A stretch of DNA of 64,000 nucleotides from Symsagittifera roscoffensis (Eukaryota; Xenacoelomorpha; Acoela; Convolutidae), in the NCBI RefSeq assembly GCF_963678635.1, contig NC_087066.1, positions 10,958,517 to 11,022,516 on the forward strand. Direction: 5' to 3'. Position numbers and translations under genes: made by a program. Position 1 is the first letter of the stretch. The number at the start of each line of letters is the position of its first letter. This document shows positions 60,001-63,665 of the stretch, in pieces. The notes under the pieces are model-generated. The model had not been told where the DNA came from. It did no database searches and worked only from the letters and a program-made list of their open reading frames with translations.

Positions 60001-62788
60001 ATTTTGACTTTGTAACTACCAATTTTTGATGTCTTGCTGTCTTGATTGTTTTTCGTGAAGTAATGAGGGTTTATAGATTGCCATTTTGGCCAATTTGAGA
60101 CAATTAACGCTCGATATGTTTCGGGCGGAGATTTAATCCGAAAAAAAAATTGTTCTTAATTGGTCGAAGGAAGCTTATTTGTCACAAATGATTTGTTATT
60201 AGGAGCAAAATTTATCACTTTGGACTTTATATGGCGTGTGGTGGGGATGATTTTTACAAAAAAAAATCTCAAAATTTTTTCCAAAAAAAGTTTCAATTTT
60301 CAATGTTGTTACTGCTCCATTGACCTTAAAAGGCAGTGAGAACAATCAGGACTTCGCGCTGATGCGAGCAGTCTGGTTTCACTTTAAGCTAGATGATAAC
60401 TCAAAAGGGCAAAATAATCGTTAAATTTACCTTTGGATTTTTCTCATACTTCTCGTTGAACTGCTTCTTGGCTCTTGTCAGAAACTGCAAAACTGAAACA
60501 AATTACGTAATAAACTAATCTAAGATCAAAAACATTTCATCTGTTGTGAGAATCAAAAACAATAAAATTTCAGGTACTAATAGTTTTTGCTTTCTTTCCA
60601 GTTTCCGACCCTTCAAATAATTGCATTATTAAGTTGTCTAAAATTTGTTCTCAATGTAATTTACACGTACAAATCTTGTAATCATAGGACCACTTGCCCA
60701 CATGTCATGTTTTTACTACAGTTTACTACATTGAAGCCAATTTAAAAAAAAAAGCGTTTGATTATCGAATGCAAGAAAAAAACAAGGGGGTGAGCAAACT
60801 GGAAAAATAATTTGAAAGACCTTTAGGTGTTTGAAACTTGAGGCTCGGCTCATTTTCCTGACCTCCACCTGCAATTTTTCACAAAAAAACTGTTCAAAAT
60901 AGTTAGAAGTCAGAAAAAATAATAATTATAAAACGAACTTTTCGCTTTAACTAGCATCATCAGGTATCTACGACTAAATGTCAGATTAAAATTTTAGTGA
61001 CTCTCTTTCCTTTTCTCCCACCTGCAACAGTTCACGGCTCTTTTTCCTTTTCCCCCCACCTCACACAAACATGAATTTTATAGTCTAACGAGTGGTTTTA
61101 CAAGGTTAAATATGAAGATAAAATATGTTTGTTATGGCCTAATCAGTCTGCATGTCAATTTTCATGACAATCGGACAAAGTGAACAGTAATTTCAAATTA
61201 AAAAATTTGCAGGTGGGGGAGAAAAGGAAAAAAAGCCCAGTTCACAAACAAGATTTTTATTGGCTCTTTTTCCTTCCCCCCCCCCACCTGCAAATTTTTA
61301 CATGTAAATTTGTTGACCACATTGTCCGATTGTTATGAAAATTTACATACAGACTAATAAGGCCACGACAAACATATTTGGTCTTCATACTTAACCTCGT
61401 AAAACCACTCGTTACACTAATAAATTGAAACTGGCGTGAGGTGGGGGGGGGGGGGGAAGGAAAAAGAGCCTTTTTATTTATATCATTCTATTGTCATGAG
61501 AATTGACAAACTAATTTAACAATTACAAACATATTTGGTCCTACAATTAATCTTGTAAAAACACTATTTACACCATAAAATTGATGTTCGTGTAGAGTGG
61601 AGGCGATGAAAAAGAGCCAATTTGTTTATATTGCCCGATAAATATAAAAATTGATATGTGGACTAATTAGACTGTAACCAAGTTTTATGATTTTCATACT
61701 TAACATTGTAAAACTAATCGTTACACAACAAAAATTATTTTCATGAGATGCGGGGAGTTTTAGGCTATTTTTCACTTCCTCTCCACATTTGAACAGCTCG
61801 TTAAAAAAATTATTTCGACGCCGTCAGAATACAATGAGAACTGGCATGACAAAATTCTCTTTTGAACTGTTTTGGGCTCTTTTCCTATTCTCTCACCTTT
61901 CAAAATATTAATTTTTATGTTTTTTTACGCGTTATTACGGCTAAATGTGTGATGTTACGATGTAACATATGAAGAAAAAAATCTATTCACAATTGTCAAT
62001 TTGTTGCCCATGCCCAATTTCACTGCATTATAACAACGTTAATTAAGCTTTCAAAAATTGAATTTGAAGGGGGGAAACTGGAAAAGAGCCCAGTTTTGAG
62101 CTCTTTTATACCCCCTCCCCCACATTCGTTTTTCATGTTTAAAAAAGTAATTAAATATTATCATAATGCAATGAAAGTTGGCATGACAAACTAACAACTC
62201 TTTTTCCTACCAGCCCCCCACGTCGTCACACGAGCATCAATGTTATGGTGTAACGAGTGATTAAATATGAAGACCAAATATGTTTGTCATGACCTAATCA
62301 ATCGGTATGTCAATTTTCATAAGATTCCAACAATGTGAACAAAAATGTCGATCGTTAAATTTTGCAGGTGGGGGGAGAGAATGAGTCTAACTATTGTGAA
62401 CAGTTTTGTTCTTCGTACTTTACATGGTAAGATCACGGTGAGCATGTGAAAAAAAATTGCAACGTGCTTGTGGAAGTAGAAAAGAGTACCGCAAGATGGC
62501 TCTTTTTCCATCCCCCACCTGACCTCACATAGGCATCAATTTTATGATGTTACAAGGGGATTTACAAGGTTGAATATGAAGACCAAAAATGTTTTTCATG
62601 GCCTAATTAGTCCGCATGCCATTTTTTGTAACAAACAGAACAAAAAATCTCTTGTAAAAATTGCATGTAGGGGAGAAAAAAGAGCCGCCAAGATGAATTG
62701 TGAACCACCTCCTCCTTCTTTGACTTAACTCACATCTCCTGTTGGCTTCCTTCCTGGAGATAACCTTGCCGTTCTTTCCTCCTCCCAT
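17959..62788 (-). CDS. Pka-C: cAMP-dependent protein kinase catalytic subunit, nine exons
   Basis: Serine/threonine kinase of the AGC group. Exons (5' to 3'): 62788-62734, 60492-60431, 57881-57777, 40689-40558, 40172-40090, 39896-39674, 39231-39049, 38587-38483, 18084-17959; phases match throughout, giving 357 residues against about 350 for animal PKA-C. Visible features: N-terminal MGGGKNGK (N-myristoylation type), glycine loop GSGSFGRV, lysine in VYAVKIM, GGEMF (Glu that reads the substrate Arg), [11 protein letters not shown], activation loop [13 protein letters not shown] with the phosphothreonine kept, [11 protein letters not shown], the SNF of the C-tail and terminal FKDF. The residue two after the SNF Phe region that is Tyr in mammalian PKA-C is Gln here. 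HRD replaces the YRD of mammalian PKA-C. All introns are GT-AG except intron 7 (GC-AG). Intron 3 contains a 16.5-kb BEL element and intron 8 an 18.9-kb gypsy element. Coordinates may be off by one base at some junctions. Confidence 0.95.
18085..18527. other. PKA intron 8, part downstream of the gypsy insertion
   Basis: Native intron sequence between exon 9 and the gypsy target site; AT-rich, no feature recognised. Confidence 0.7.
18528..18531. repeat. Target-site duplication ATAA (left of gypsy element)
   Basis: ATAA directly precedes the 5' LTR and is repeated at 37474-37477 directly after the 3' LTR; 4 bp is usual for Ty3/gypsy integrases. Confidence 0.85.
18532..18941 (+). repeat. 5' LTR of the gypsy element (410 bp)
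   Basis: Begins TGGAACCTGATC and ends GGTCATAACTCA. Differs from the 3' LTR at one base (AGTTAAGCAACC versus AGTTAAACAACC). Contains a perfect 13-bp inverted repeat (18647-18674) and an AATAAA at 18736-18741, a possible polyadenylation signal. Confidence 0.95.
18647..18674. promoter_or_regulatory. Perfect palindrome inside the LTR
   Basis: GTGCTGAAATTAC and GTAATTTCAGCAC flank a TT spacer; the same palindrome sits at the matching position of the 3' LTR. A dimeric protein-binding site or an RNA hairpin are both possible. Confidence 0.6.
18944..18960 (+). promoter_or_regulatory. Putative tRNA primer-binding site
   Basis: Two bases after the LTR the sequence reads TGGTGCGACCATAAGTC; TGG matches a tRNA 3' CCA. 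I could not assign the tRNA. Confidence 0.5.
19029..19262 (+). CDS. Small leader ORF of unknown status (77 codons)
   Basis: ATG-initiated frame in the gypsy leader, Arg-rich in the middle ([16 protein letters not shown]). No family recognised. It may be a chance upstream ORF. Confidence 0.2.
   Translation: MLYDNNLIEMSLRLNRSEPIFRTITELPGIGRRPRTRDDIRQSRNLPYSYMIVRQKPEQTFVFRILLAMNLDFHLQT
19710..20084 (+). promoter_or_regulatory. Three leader hairpins, each followed by CCAACCC
   Basis: Hairpin 1 at 19710-19742 (TAGTG...CACTA with inner CGAC/GTCG), hairpin 2 at 19899-19961 (AATAGTA...TACTATT) and hairpin 3 at 20034-20076 (GAGAAAGTATA...ATACTTTTCTC with a TTCG loop closed by ATTC/GAAT). Each is followed within 1-3 bases by CCAACCC (19744, 19964, 20078). 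Position between primer site and gag suggests a packaging or translation element; that role is inference. Confidence 0.5.
20190..20657 (+). CDS. Small basic ORF upstream of gag
   Basis: 155 codons from ATG, Lys/Arg-rich ([31 protein letters not shown]) with two Ser/acid patches ([17 protein letters not shown]). It overlaps the next ORF by 26 nt in a different frame. I recognise no family; a matrix-like or nucleic-acid-binding Gag-associated role is possible from position and charge only. Confidence 0.5.
   Translation: MSFKNLGNKQTIVLHNCEIDNKKYDLVITPHTQTVGYIRTKRQTLKRKIITKQRQLTRKRFSKNRNAFSESETNSLDELYKLKESIDKNCPFHDQLYFSDSETTSNSSKRGKRRIKKQYKHKPVHLYNWNQPIRHIDNYILTVIERKNELNAHPR
20632..22848 (+). 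CDS. gag: Gag, N-terminal and capsid part
   Basis: 738 codons. The first ~200 residues are of unknown type; the middle is a long Asn/Gln/Pro-rich low-complexity region with three near-identical tandem units ([13 protein letters not shown], about 22187-22300). The last ~120 residues (from [14 protein letters not shown]) match the retrotransposon Gag/capsid pattern, with [10 protein letters not shown] and [19 protein letters not shown]. The frame stops at TAA (22846-22848) right where the capsid homology should continue; continuation is found in the next frame from 22859. Thus a stop and a one-base shift in an A-run (about 22865-22871) separate capsid from nucleocapsid. Confidence 0.85.
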   Translation: MSSTHTPGEESPDDDDIFPFIVDATTDRGQHIFCKNLLLNLFEPGISPCKTEFPDVKIKRQIIDHYLKDICNLTQQYGIYSIEFNSPNQNHNKNIIQTDDLDLEFSKVFSEYIKSIQYHNSQRANSIFTNEVFAIIYSYISILENEIQIPNVSPTETSKHIRVRHEITLLSSFLNIIKENFTKDEVSQHTKHDLQKILAWFIIDYFTHNIDLISQARKNFRPQNSNDDTAITEQSDYVWDPEWSHPAFINFPQSISSQAISTISYVRDYVRVIPLTIDATPLNYNTFLPDMQNNSLNSTVIHNENLNGTRNLTQQDIQTPSHFINEEIVHTTTTQQSISPIRPNLTTPRNTNPSQTQVTLQSTVKPSVAPKYSHMDYQTYRPMTIPPKTRKTFTRNNFADHNYNYTHPSKTNYQTRKIFSNYTRSRNWDNSMAPPNSVNFQTNLHPPQDRSENYPFFQQNKNIKQTSYQMDYLSSDDDFLQPDIFAPYNQEYRGQGIQKPHTHHRIFSPQPIDTQNQHPIQQQNPINTQSFQPIQQKNPINTQSFQPIQQQNPMIANSYQPTQMQNEIPLPYYLQQHEITRNQLSNFSQMPNAAESLQMTMNPYLMGGSSITSNKPLMVFTGTDPEYSVEDYLNTVTANLILNIGPEPINTPLHQNWIHRRTALIQTTLDGAAQKWFSVLPIEIKSNWKRFTQEFSKMFDSERNKQQQRVLCNEIRRLPNETIKQLAVRIETLVRKAY
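22849..27568 (+). CDS. pol: Pol: nucleocapsid, protease, reverse transcriptase, RNase H, IN zinc finger
   Basis: 1,569 codons from ATG 22859. Domains: end of capsid (to about residue 100), CX2CX4HX4C zinc knuckle (about 116-129), a 200-residue Asn/Arg/Ser-rich basic tract, aspartic protease DSGAES (Asp503), reverse transcriptase with YLDD (1011-1014), RNase H beginning at [15 protein letters not shown] (Asp1160) with TDHKPI, and the integrase HHCC-type finger at the C-terminus (ending CNDCIVCQ). Catalytic residues of PR, RT and RH are all present. The frame ends at TAA 27566-27568, between the integrase finger and its catalytic core, but the same frame stays open afterwards, so this stop is not a natural gene end. 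The order PR-RT-RH-IN and RT sequence place it in Ty3/gypsy. Confidence 0.93.
27569..27973 (+). pseudogene. pol: Integrase catalytic core, in frame after the pol stop
   Basis: The pol frame continues without a methionine. The D,D-35-E triad is complete: Asp in SFDTKGP, Asp in TDNGTEF, and Glu in NGLVEGMN exactly 35 residues after the second Asp. The frame ends at TGA 27971-27973 while homology continues one frame over, so a single-base shift lies close to 27930-27970. Either recoding or a defective copy would explain it. Confidence 0.85.
27963..28911 (+). pseudogene. pol: Integrase C-terminal region
   Basis: Frame-shifted continuation of integrase: [20 protein letters not shown] is the usual segment after the core, and [20 protein letters not shown], then PLRKGPYQI and [11 protein letters not shown], form the SH3-like/GPY C-terminal module of gypsy integrases. 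The frame ends at 28757; an overlapping frame to 28911 carries a basic tail ([14 protein letters not shown]) of the kind that often ends these proteins, so another small shift may lie between about 28700 and 28757. Confidence 0.75.
28912..29731 (+). other. Spacer between pol and the 3' ORFs, with a candidate splice acceptor
   Basis: No open frame of note; strongly A/C-rich like the rest of the element. TTGATTATATCCACAG at about 29694-29709 resembles a 3' splice site and lies 22 bp before the next ATG, suiting a spliced subgenomic mRNA. The leader holds several GTAAGT-type candidates for the donor (near 19888, 19992, 20003). Confidence 0.4.
29732..31060 (+). pseudogene. Membrane-anchored Pro/Ser/Thr-rich ORF with one in-frame stop
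   Basis: ATG 29732 opens a 62-codon frame with two hydrophobic segments ([18 protein letters not shown] and [16 protein letters not shown]) and a short Cys/Lys loop. A TAA at 29918-29920 is followed by about 379 further open codons in the same frame to TAA 31058-31060; this downstream part has no methionine at all, so it cannot start on AUG and must be read as a continuation (readthrough, splicing or ancestral fusion). The downstream part is Pro/Ser/Thr/Gln-rich and ends in a more ordered block ([48 protein letters not shown]). The final codons overlap the envelope ATG by 13 nt. No family recognised. Confidence 0.6.
31048..32865 (+). CDS. env: Envelope-like glycoprotein, ectodomain part
   Basis: 605 codons. 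N-terminal hydrophobic signal peptide ([17 protein letters not shown]), then a Cys-rich extracellular-type sequence with N-glycosylation sequons (NIT, NST, NRS). The C-terminal third ([36 protein letters not shown], then a CYKRIPIFY segment) has the look of class III-type glycoproteins of negative-strand invertebrate viruses that retroelements have captured; this assignment is from memory of family patterns and needs a structural search. Ends at TAA 32863-32865, but the frame stays open after it. Likely expressed from a spliced mRNA. Confidence 0.65.
   Translation: MYILKLLIFLQLLFLVISNQNINPSPRTGPQDLLVTHYDCEENEQKTLYKYAINQVSQCETEPQAIETTNVITTLYSKARATTVIGYKFTATFSEKKVHCSQVSNGNKNRLDHESFYQSNIERLLHLNPEDCKNELLRLNITKNKNTDRKLVYFQVFSDSVHQAELERYQGHIKLDEKYPYNGAHGRLTYDIHDKHWIPHIGINDPSNCKADTKNKGYQEIMFFDWKIQLEKIQLTRDLSDNTMIYQGIRLPCKNDQGYCDPTTKTQATIVWFPEDTCTTFQVAKIHARMIKFHEKYFIQSIPYEQVNPLRKISSNFRNIHNIENKLTRFQIYQETELACKYRNPLHKTQYSEILVEYENGFDMTTGKLKVDPYATSHPPNEGTSYIPVHFQKYTGQPGGHLKPQDDHSTRLQELSLMNSTYFGNIHYDIHLDMKLDYTISRIFQEMSLSELETLHQLCELERTQILQSLALAVLKKPYAGYLLSGNRSNFLDYEGNILWFYTCTKKVSPLYVFEDKRCYKRIPIFYKNKVHFVDTLSRRTYFWDTAVPCGSENSHNVVQLNPDEDKYYLLTPYPTLMQSLKKLSPESIRAIGRNPNIDLQSIGI
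32866..33665 (+). pseudogene. env: Envelope-like C-terminal part with membrane segment
   Basis: The env frame continues past the TAA for 91 codons (to TAG 33139-33141), giving a Gln/Ile-rich helical stretch. Homology-like content then passes to another frame, which is open from about 33119 to TGA 33663-33665 and holds hydrophobic segments ([12 protein letters not shown] and [14 protein letters not shown]) and a ~100-residue hydrophilic tail. Stop plus single-base shift separate the ectodomain from its anchor, so the protein as encoded would be secreted unless recoded. Confidence 0.6.
33662..35470 (+). CDS. 3'-terminal ORF of unknown function, about 602 codons with one in-frame TGA
   Basis: ATG 33662 overlaps the preceding stop as ATGA. 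The first 186 codons are Pro/Ser/Thr-rich and disordered; TGA at 34220-34222 interrupts, and the same frame then stays open for 415 codons to TAA 35468-35470. The second part looks folded, with aromatic-rich segments ([75 protein letters not shown]). No transmembrane segment or nucleic-acid motif is visible and I recognise no family. Position after env makes it an accessory gene. Confidence 0.6.
35474..35549 (+). promoter_or_regulatory. Intron-like segment directly after the last stop codon
   Basis: Consensus donor CAG|GTAAGTATG begins 3 nt after the TAA; a perfect TACTAAC branch site lies at 35495-35501 and a TTTTCTTTAG acceptor ends at 35549 (76 nt; a second AG at 35557). All three spliceosomal signals are on the element's coding strand. 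Confidence 0.6.
35550..37063 (+). other. 3' non-coding region of the gypsy element
   Basis: A/C-rich, without long sense ORFs. About 36270-36420 is more GC-rich and contains two CCTAACCCACC-type copies whose complement (GTAGCGCGGTGGGTTAGG) resembles a tRNA box A. Two antisense ORFs lie at 36582-37011. The polypurine tract before the 3' LTR is weak (CGGATGGG). Confidence 0.55.
36582..37011 (-). CDS. Two antisense ORFs, possibly spliced; possible captured gene fragment
   Basis: Minus-strand frames of 67 and 79 codons with even composition unlike the surrounding low-complexity DNA ([60 protein letters not shown]). A candidate donor (TGTCAG|GTTTTT) and acceptor (CTTGTCTAG) near 36860-36795 could join them. 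No family recognised. Could be chance. Confidence 0.25.
37064..37473 (+). repeat. 3' LTR of the gypsy element (410 bp)
   Basis: 409 of 410 bases equal to the 5' LTR by reading both; followed by the ATAA target duplication. Confidence 0.95.
37474..37477. repeat. Target-site duplication ATAA (right of gypsy element)
   Basis: Second copy of the 4-bp duplication that precedes the 5' LTR. Confidence 0.85.
37478..38482. other. PKA intron 8, part upstream of the gypsy insertion
   Basis: Native intron sequence on the other side of the gypsy insertion; no gene or repeat recognised. Confidence 0.65.
38483..38587 (-). CDS. Pka-C: PKA exon 8 (end of the kinase C-lobe)
   Basis: 35 codons, [20 protein letters not shown]... 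to ATYQKR, flanked by TTTTAG and GTGAGC. Matches the family segment that follows LLxNLLQ and precedes the C-tail. Confidence 0.94.
38667..38865. mobile_element. hAT-like MITE, about 200 bp, in PKA intron 7
   Basis: Ends GGCTTTTTTCC...GGAAGAAAAAGAGCC; flanked by GCTAACTG and GCTAGCTG, an 8-bp target duplication with one mismatch. Interior shares CATTGTCCGATTGTTA, CATGACAAACATATTTGGT and TTCATACTT with the copies at 61-63.5 kb. Confidence 0.75.
39049..39231 (-). CDS. Pka-C: PKA exon 7 (C-lobe, GC donor)
   Basis: 61 codons from [12 protein letters not shown] to LLENLIQ. Acceptor is TATGCAG. The boundary that preserves frame and family alignment uses a GC donor (CAG|GCAGGT); the nearby GT would shift the frame. 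Confidence 0.92.
39674..39896 (-). CDS. Pka-C: PKA exon 6 (catalytic and activation loops)
   Basis: Holds the HRDLKPEN catalytic loop, the VTDFGF magnesium motif and the [13 protein letters not shown] activation segment. Acceptor TTTCCAG, donor AAG|GTGAAT. Confidence 0.95.
40090..40172 (-). CDS. Pka-C: PKA exon 5 (hinge region)
   Basis: [18 protein letters not shown]... to NAGRF, with the Glu of GGEMF that contacts basic substrate residues. Donor splits a Gly codon (GG|G) completed by exon 6. Confidence 0.94.
40558..40689 (-). CDS. Pka-C: PKA exon 4 (ATP-binding lysine)
   Basis: 44 codons beginning [12 protein letters not shown] with the ATP-anchoring Lys and the C-helix ([11 protein letters not shown]). 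Its acceptor (CTTCCCCCACAG) lies only 27 bp from the BEL target duplication. Confidence 0.94.
40717..40721. repeat. Target-site duplication CAAGG (left of BEL element)
   Basis: Matches 57248-57252; 5-bp duplications are usual for BEL/Pao. Confidence 0.85.
40722..40881 (-). repeat. 3' LTR of the BEL element (160 bp)
   Basis: Plus-strand ends TGTAGTTGACATG and CTTCGGCAACA; direct copy at 57088-57247. Confidence 0.88.
40936..41673 (-). pseudogene. pol: BEL integrase core and C-terminal domain
   Basis: Contains the second catalytic Asp ([12 protein letters not shown]), the Glu in [13 protein letters not shown], and the BEL-specific C-terminal domain ([33 protein letters not shown]). A single-base shift near 41680 separates it from the upstream part holding the zinc finger and first Asp. 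Ends close to the 3' LTR. Confidence 0.88.
41681..42274 (-). pseudogene. pol: BEL integrase N-terminal zinc finger and first catalytic Asp
   Basis: HHCC-type finger ([11 protein letters not shown] ... [12 protein letters not shown]) followed by [12 protein letters not shown] with the first catalytic Asp and [10 protein letters not shown]. The frame breaks immediately afterwards. Confidence 0.85.
42341..43297 (-). pseudogene. pol: BEL RT C-terminus and RNase H (left copy)
   Basis: Reads [17 protein letters not shown] (a BEL RT hallmark), then RNase H with Asp in [13 protein letters not shown], Glu in IPKLELEAA and Asp in [12 protein letters not shown]. It is in the same frame as the RT block upstream, separated only by a TGA at 43312-43310. 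Confidence 0.88.
43310..44140 (-). pseudogene. pol: BEL reverse transcriptase (left copy)
   Basis: Begins [12 protein letters not shown]; contains [36 protein letters not shown] and RFLWD. The catalytic box reads [11 protein letters not shown] (GAC GAG), so the second Asp of YxDD is Glu. Upstream, a stop and a shift separate it from protease. Almost identical to 47564-48394. Confidence 0.88.
44116..44850 (-). pseudogene. pol: BEL aspartic protease (left copy)
   Basis: The frame is open from about 44850: [20 protein letters not shown] is the protease active-site segment, with His where Ser/Thr is usual (D-H-G). Then [11 protein letters not shown] and [12 protein letters not shown], the conserved link from protease to RT in BEL elements. 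Near-identical to the copy at 48370-49101. Confidence 0.8.
44862..46078 (-). pseudogene. gag: BEL gag, left copy (capsid and zinc knuckles)
   Basis: [20 protein letters not shown] is the BEL Gag segment; two Cys/His knuckles follow ([14 protein letters not shown] and CYECNGFHH). It lacks the two nonsense codons seen in the tandem copies on its right but has its own TAG (KAK-stop) at 45790-45788 and further frame breaks. Confidence 0.8.
46075..47112 (-). pseudogene. gag: BEL gag N-terminal region, left copy
   Basis: Gln/Ser/Thr/Pro-rich low-complexity sequence ([50 protein letters not shown]) nearly the same as 54350-55330. Its 5' end is fused to the truncated RNase H of the right-hand pol copy at about 47118. 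Confidence 0.75.
47113..47551 (-). pseudogene. pol: BEL RT C-terminus and truncated RNase H (right copy)
   Basis: Repeats the [12 protein letters not shown] ... [16 protein letters not shown] sequence of the left copy, but RNase H is cut after [12 protein letters not shown] and runs into gag N-terminal sequence ([16 protein letters not shown]). Confidence 0.85.
47564..48394 (-). pseudogene. pol: BEL reverse transcriptase (right copy)
   Basis: Same protein as the left copy at an offset of exactly 4,254 bp, including the YMDE box and the TGA that ends it. Confidence 0.88.
48370..49101 (-). pseudogene. pol: BEL aspartic protease (right copy)
   Basis: Copy of 44116-44850 at the 4,254-bp offset, again with D-H-G at the active site. 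Confidence 0.8.
49240..50230 (-). pseudogene. gag: BEL gag unit D
   Basis: Gag segment ([10 protein letters not shown] to two Cys/His knuckles), with the knuckle-downstream part shortened by about 150 bp relative to units A-C. Preceded by shared stops near 50230-50250. Confidence 0.8.
50329..51574 (-). pseudogene. gag: BEL gag unit C
   Basis: Complete tandem unit with knuckles ([23 protein letters not shown]) and a basic tail ([19 protein letters not shown]). Confidence 0.8.
51673..52917 (-). pseudogene. gag: BEL gag unit B
   Basis: Same unit; a one-base deletion in TCTGCTTTTGGTGG (TCTGCTTTGGTGG near 52590) breaks the frame only in this copy. Confidence 0.8.
53016..54240 (-). pseudogene. 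gag: BEL gag unit A
   Basis: Tandem unit nearest the gag N-terminus. It lacks the 21-bp duplicate of GGGTGGAGAAAATAGTTTGC present at the 3' edge of units B and C. Confidence 0.8.
54262..55986 (-). pseudogene. gag: BEL gag N-terminal ORF (right copy)
   Basis: 574 open codons, Gln/Thr/Ser/Pro-rich; begins with [20 protein letters not shown] and includes [20 protein letters not shown]. The frame opens after a TAG without an in-frame ATG at its edge, so the true start is unclear (an ATG in another frame lies 10 bp upstream). It ends in two stops (TAA and TGA, near 54262-54245) where homology to the left copy continues. Confidence 0.7.
55987..57087 (-). other. BEL 5' leader with putative primer-binding site
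   Basis: Non-coding, AT-rich. In element orientation the sequence just after the 5' LTR reads TGTTTTGGCGCTCCTTG; TGGCGCTCC may be the tRNA primer site. Confidence 0.5.
57088..57247 (-). repeat. 5' LTR of the BEL element (160 bp)
   Basis: Direct copy of 40722-40881 with about five differences (terminal T/G, AAACCTGG/AAACTTGG, TTCGTGAG/TTGCGAG region, TTCGG/TCCGG). Confidence 0.88.
57248..57252. repeat. Target-site duplication CAAGG (right of BEL element)
   Basis: Second copy of the 5-bp duplication. Confidence 0.85.
57253..57776. other. PKA intron 3, native part
   Basis: Together with 27 bp beside exon 4 this is all that remains of the pre-insertion intron (about 0.55 kb). A 60-codon plus-strand ORF at 57405-57587 is Lys/Glu-rich and not recognised. 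Confidence 0.6.
57777..57881 (-). CDS. Pka-C: PKA exon 3 (glycine-rich loop)
   Basis: 35 codons, [20 protein letters not shown] through [15 protein letters not shown], between TTGTTCAG and GTACAC; contains the P-loop. Lies 17 kb from exon 4 because of the BEL insertion. Confidence 0.93.
57965..58290. repeat. Tandem duplication, two copies of about 165 bp
   Basis: Both copies share CGACTGCC, TATATC/CATATC followed by AAATTTTT, ATCAAAGAT/ATCAAAAGT, GAGTC.TACG and ACCGATTAGC.AGCCTCA. Confidence 0.65.
58850..59540. repeat. Degenerate ATCTGTATAAAATCTG minisatellite in PKA intron 2
   Basis: TGTATATAATCTG, TGCATATAATCTG, TGTATAAAATCTG and similar words recur irregularly. Confidence 0.5.
59935..60372. 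repeat. Dispersed repeat, copy 2 (partner at 6850-7385)
   Basis: Shares GGCGGAGATTTAATCCG, GGAGCAAA/GGAGCGAA, TATATGGCGTG and GACCTTAAAAGGCAGT with the first copy in the same order. Lies just upstream of PKA exon 2 (intron 2). Confidence 0.6.
60431..60492 (-). CDS. Pka-C: PKA exon 2 (A-helix)
   Basis: Encodes [20 protein letters not shown], matching the N-terminal helix. Of two adjacent acceptors, TTTCAG at 60493-60494 keeps the phase with exon 1; TTTTGCAG eight bases further does not. Confidence 0.88.
61036..61237. mobile_element. hAT-like MITE, 202 bp, perfect 8-bp target duplication
   Basis: Ends GGCTCTTTTTCC and GGAAAAAAAGCC; flanked on both sides by CAGTTCAC (61028-61035 and 61238-61245). 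Inner ends carry C-runs then CACCT, mirrored as AGGTGGGGG. Confidence 0.88.
61262..61470. mobile_element. hAT-like MITE, 209 bp, perfect 8-bp target duplication
   Basis: GGCTCTTTTTCCTTCCCCC ... GGGGGAAGGAAAAAGAGCC, flanked by TTTTTATT on each side (61254-61261, 61471-61478). Inverted relative to the previous copy in its interior; a 14-G run lies in the right end. Confidence 0.88.
61479..61765. mobile_element. Two truncated MITE relatives
   Basis: Interiors (ACAAACATATTTGGTC, TTGTAAAA.CACT, then GAAAAAGAGCC at 61608-61618; a second ending near 61765) match the family but lack intact left ends. Confidence 0.55.
61870..62093. mobile_element. MITE, second subfamily
   Basis: Ends GGGCTCTTTTCC and CTGGAAAAGAGCCC with C-run/CTTTCAAA inner ends; interior includes GTTATTACGGCTAAATG. 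Related copy at 63666-63880. No clear target duplication. Confidence 0.55.
62188..62395. mobile_element. Degraded hAT-like MITE copy
   Basis: CTCTTTTTCCTA...CCCCCCAC, GAAGACCAAATATGTTTGTCA and GCAGGTGGGGGGAGAGAATGAG; ends are worn. Confidence 0.5.
62498..62686. mobile_element. hAT-like MITE next to PKA exon 1
   Basis: GGCTCTTTTTCCATCCCCC ... GGGGAGAAAAAAGAGCC, flanked by CGCAAGAT and GCCAAGAT (6 of 8 match). Ends 47 bp from the exon 1 donor. Confidence 0.7.
62734..62788 (-). CDS. Pka-C: PKA exon 1 (myristoylation-type N-terminus)
   Basis: ATG then [17 protein letters not shown]; perfect GTGAGT donor in phase 1, joining exon 2 as ...[13 protein letters not shown]. Gly at position 2 supports N-myristoylation. 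An MITE ends 47 bp from this donor. Confidence 0.85.
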
Positions 62789-63335
62789 TTATAACTAACT
62801 TTTTCCAACCTCGCTTCGGCTACACCTGGCTCTGGTACGGTCAAAACTTAATTTACGCCATCCTGGTGATGAAAGGTAAATTCACTGATGTTGACGTAAA
62901 ACTGACATTGTACGCAAGTCTTCTGACTGCTGTAAATATATTTTTAACCGAAAAAAAAAAACAATTCTACTTCAAAAGCTGAGCACGTGACAATAAAATT
63001 ACGAAGTACTGAAAATCAAAGTTCGGCTCAATCAATATAGTCTTCTTAAAAAAGGAACTTCTCCTCTAATTTCTTCCAAAAAACTCTTATAGGACATTGA
63101 AACTCATGTTTTTTATGCCTTGCGACATAAAAGCACGCATTTAGCCTGCTCGCATGCATTATTTATGAAAATAGAATGAGGCGAGGGCTTTCAAAGTAGC
63201 CTTTCCCCACCACTGTCCCCACATTTCCATTCCAGCTTTTCCAACCCCCCCCCCCCACCTGACACGAGCATCAATTTTTTGGTGTAATGAAAAGTCTTAC
63301 GAGGTTGGTTATGAAGACCAAAAATAATTTATTTT

Positions 63336-63536
63336 GGCTCTTTTTCCTTTCCCCCCCCCACCTCACACGACCGTCAATATATTAGTTTAACGAGTAGTTT
63401 TACGAGGTTGAGTATGAGGACCAAATATGTTTGTCGTGGCCTTATTAGTCTGTATGTAAATTTTCATAACAATCGGACAATGTGGTCAACAAGTTTACAT
63501 GTAAAAATTTGCAGGTGGGGGGAAGGAAAAAGAGCC
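63336..63536. mobile_element. hAT-like MITE, 201 bp
   Basis: GGCTCTTTTTCCTTTCCCC ... GGGGGGAAGGAAAAAGAGCC; flanks TTTATTTT and TATATTTT (7 of 8). Confidence 0.82.
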
Positions 63537-63665
63537 TATATTTTTTTGGCCTAATTAGTCAGCATGTCAATTTCATAACAATCAGACAATTTTATCAAGA
63601 AATTTAATTGTAAAAGTTTACAGATGAATTTATTGAACTTTATTGATGAGGCCAGATTGTTAATG

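Noticed and set aside
60480-60490. TTTTGCAG as the acceptor of PKA exon 2
   Set aside because: It would break the reading frame with exon 1, whose GTGAGT donor is in phase 1; the TTTCAG eight bases upstream keeps frame.
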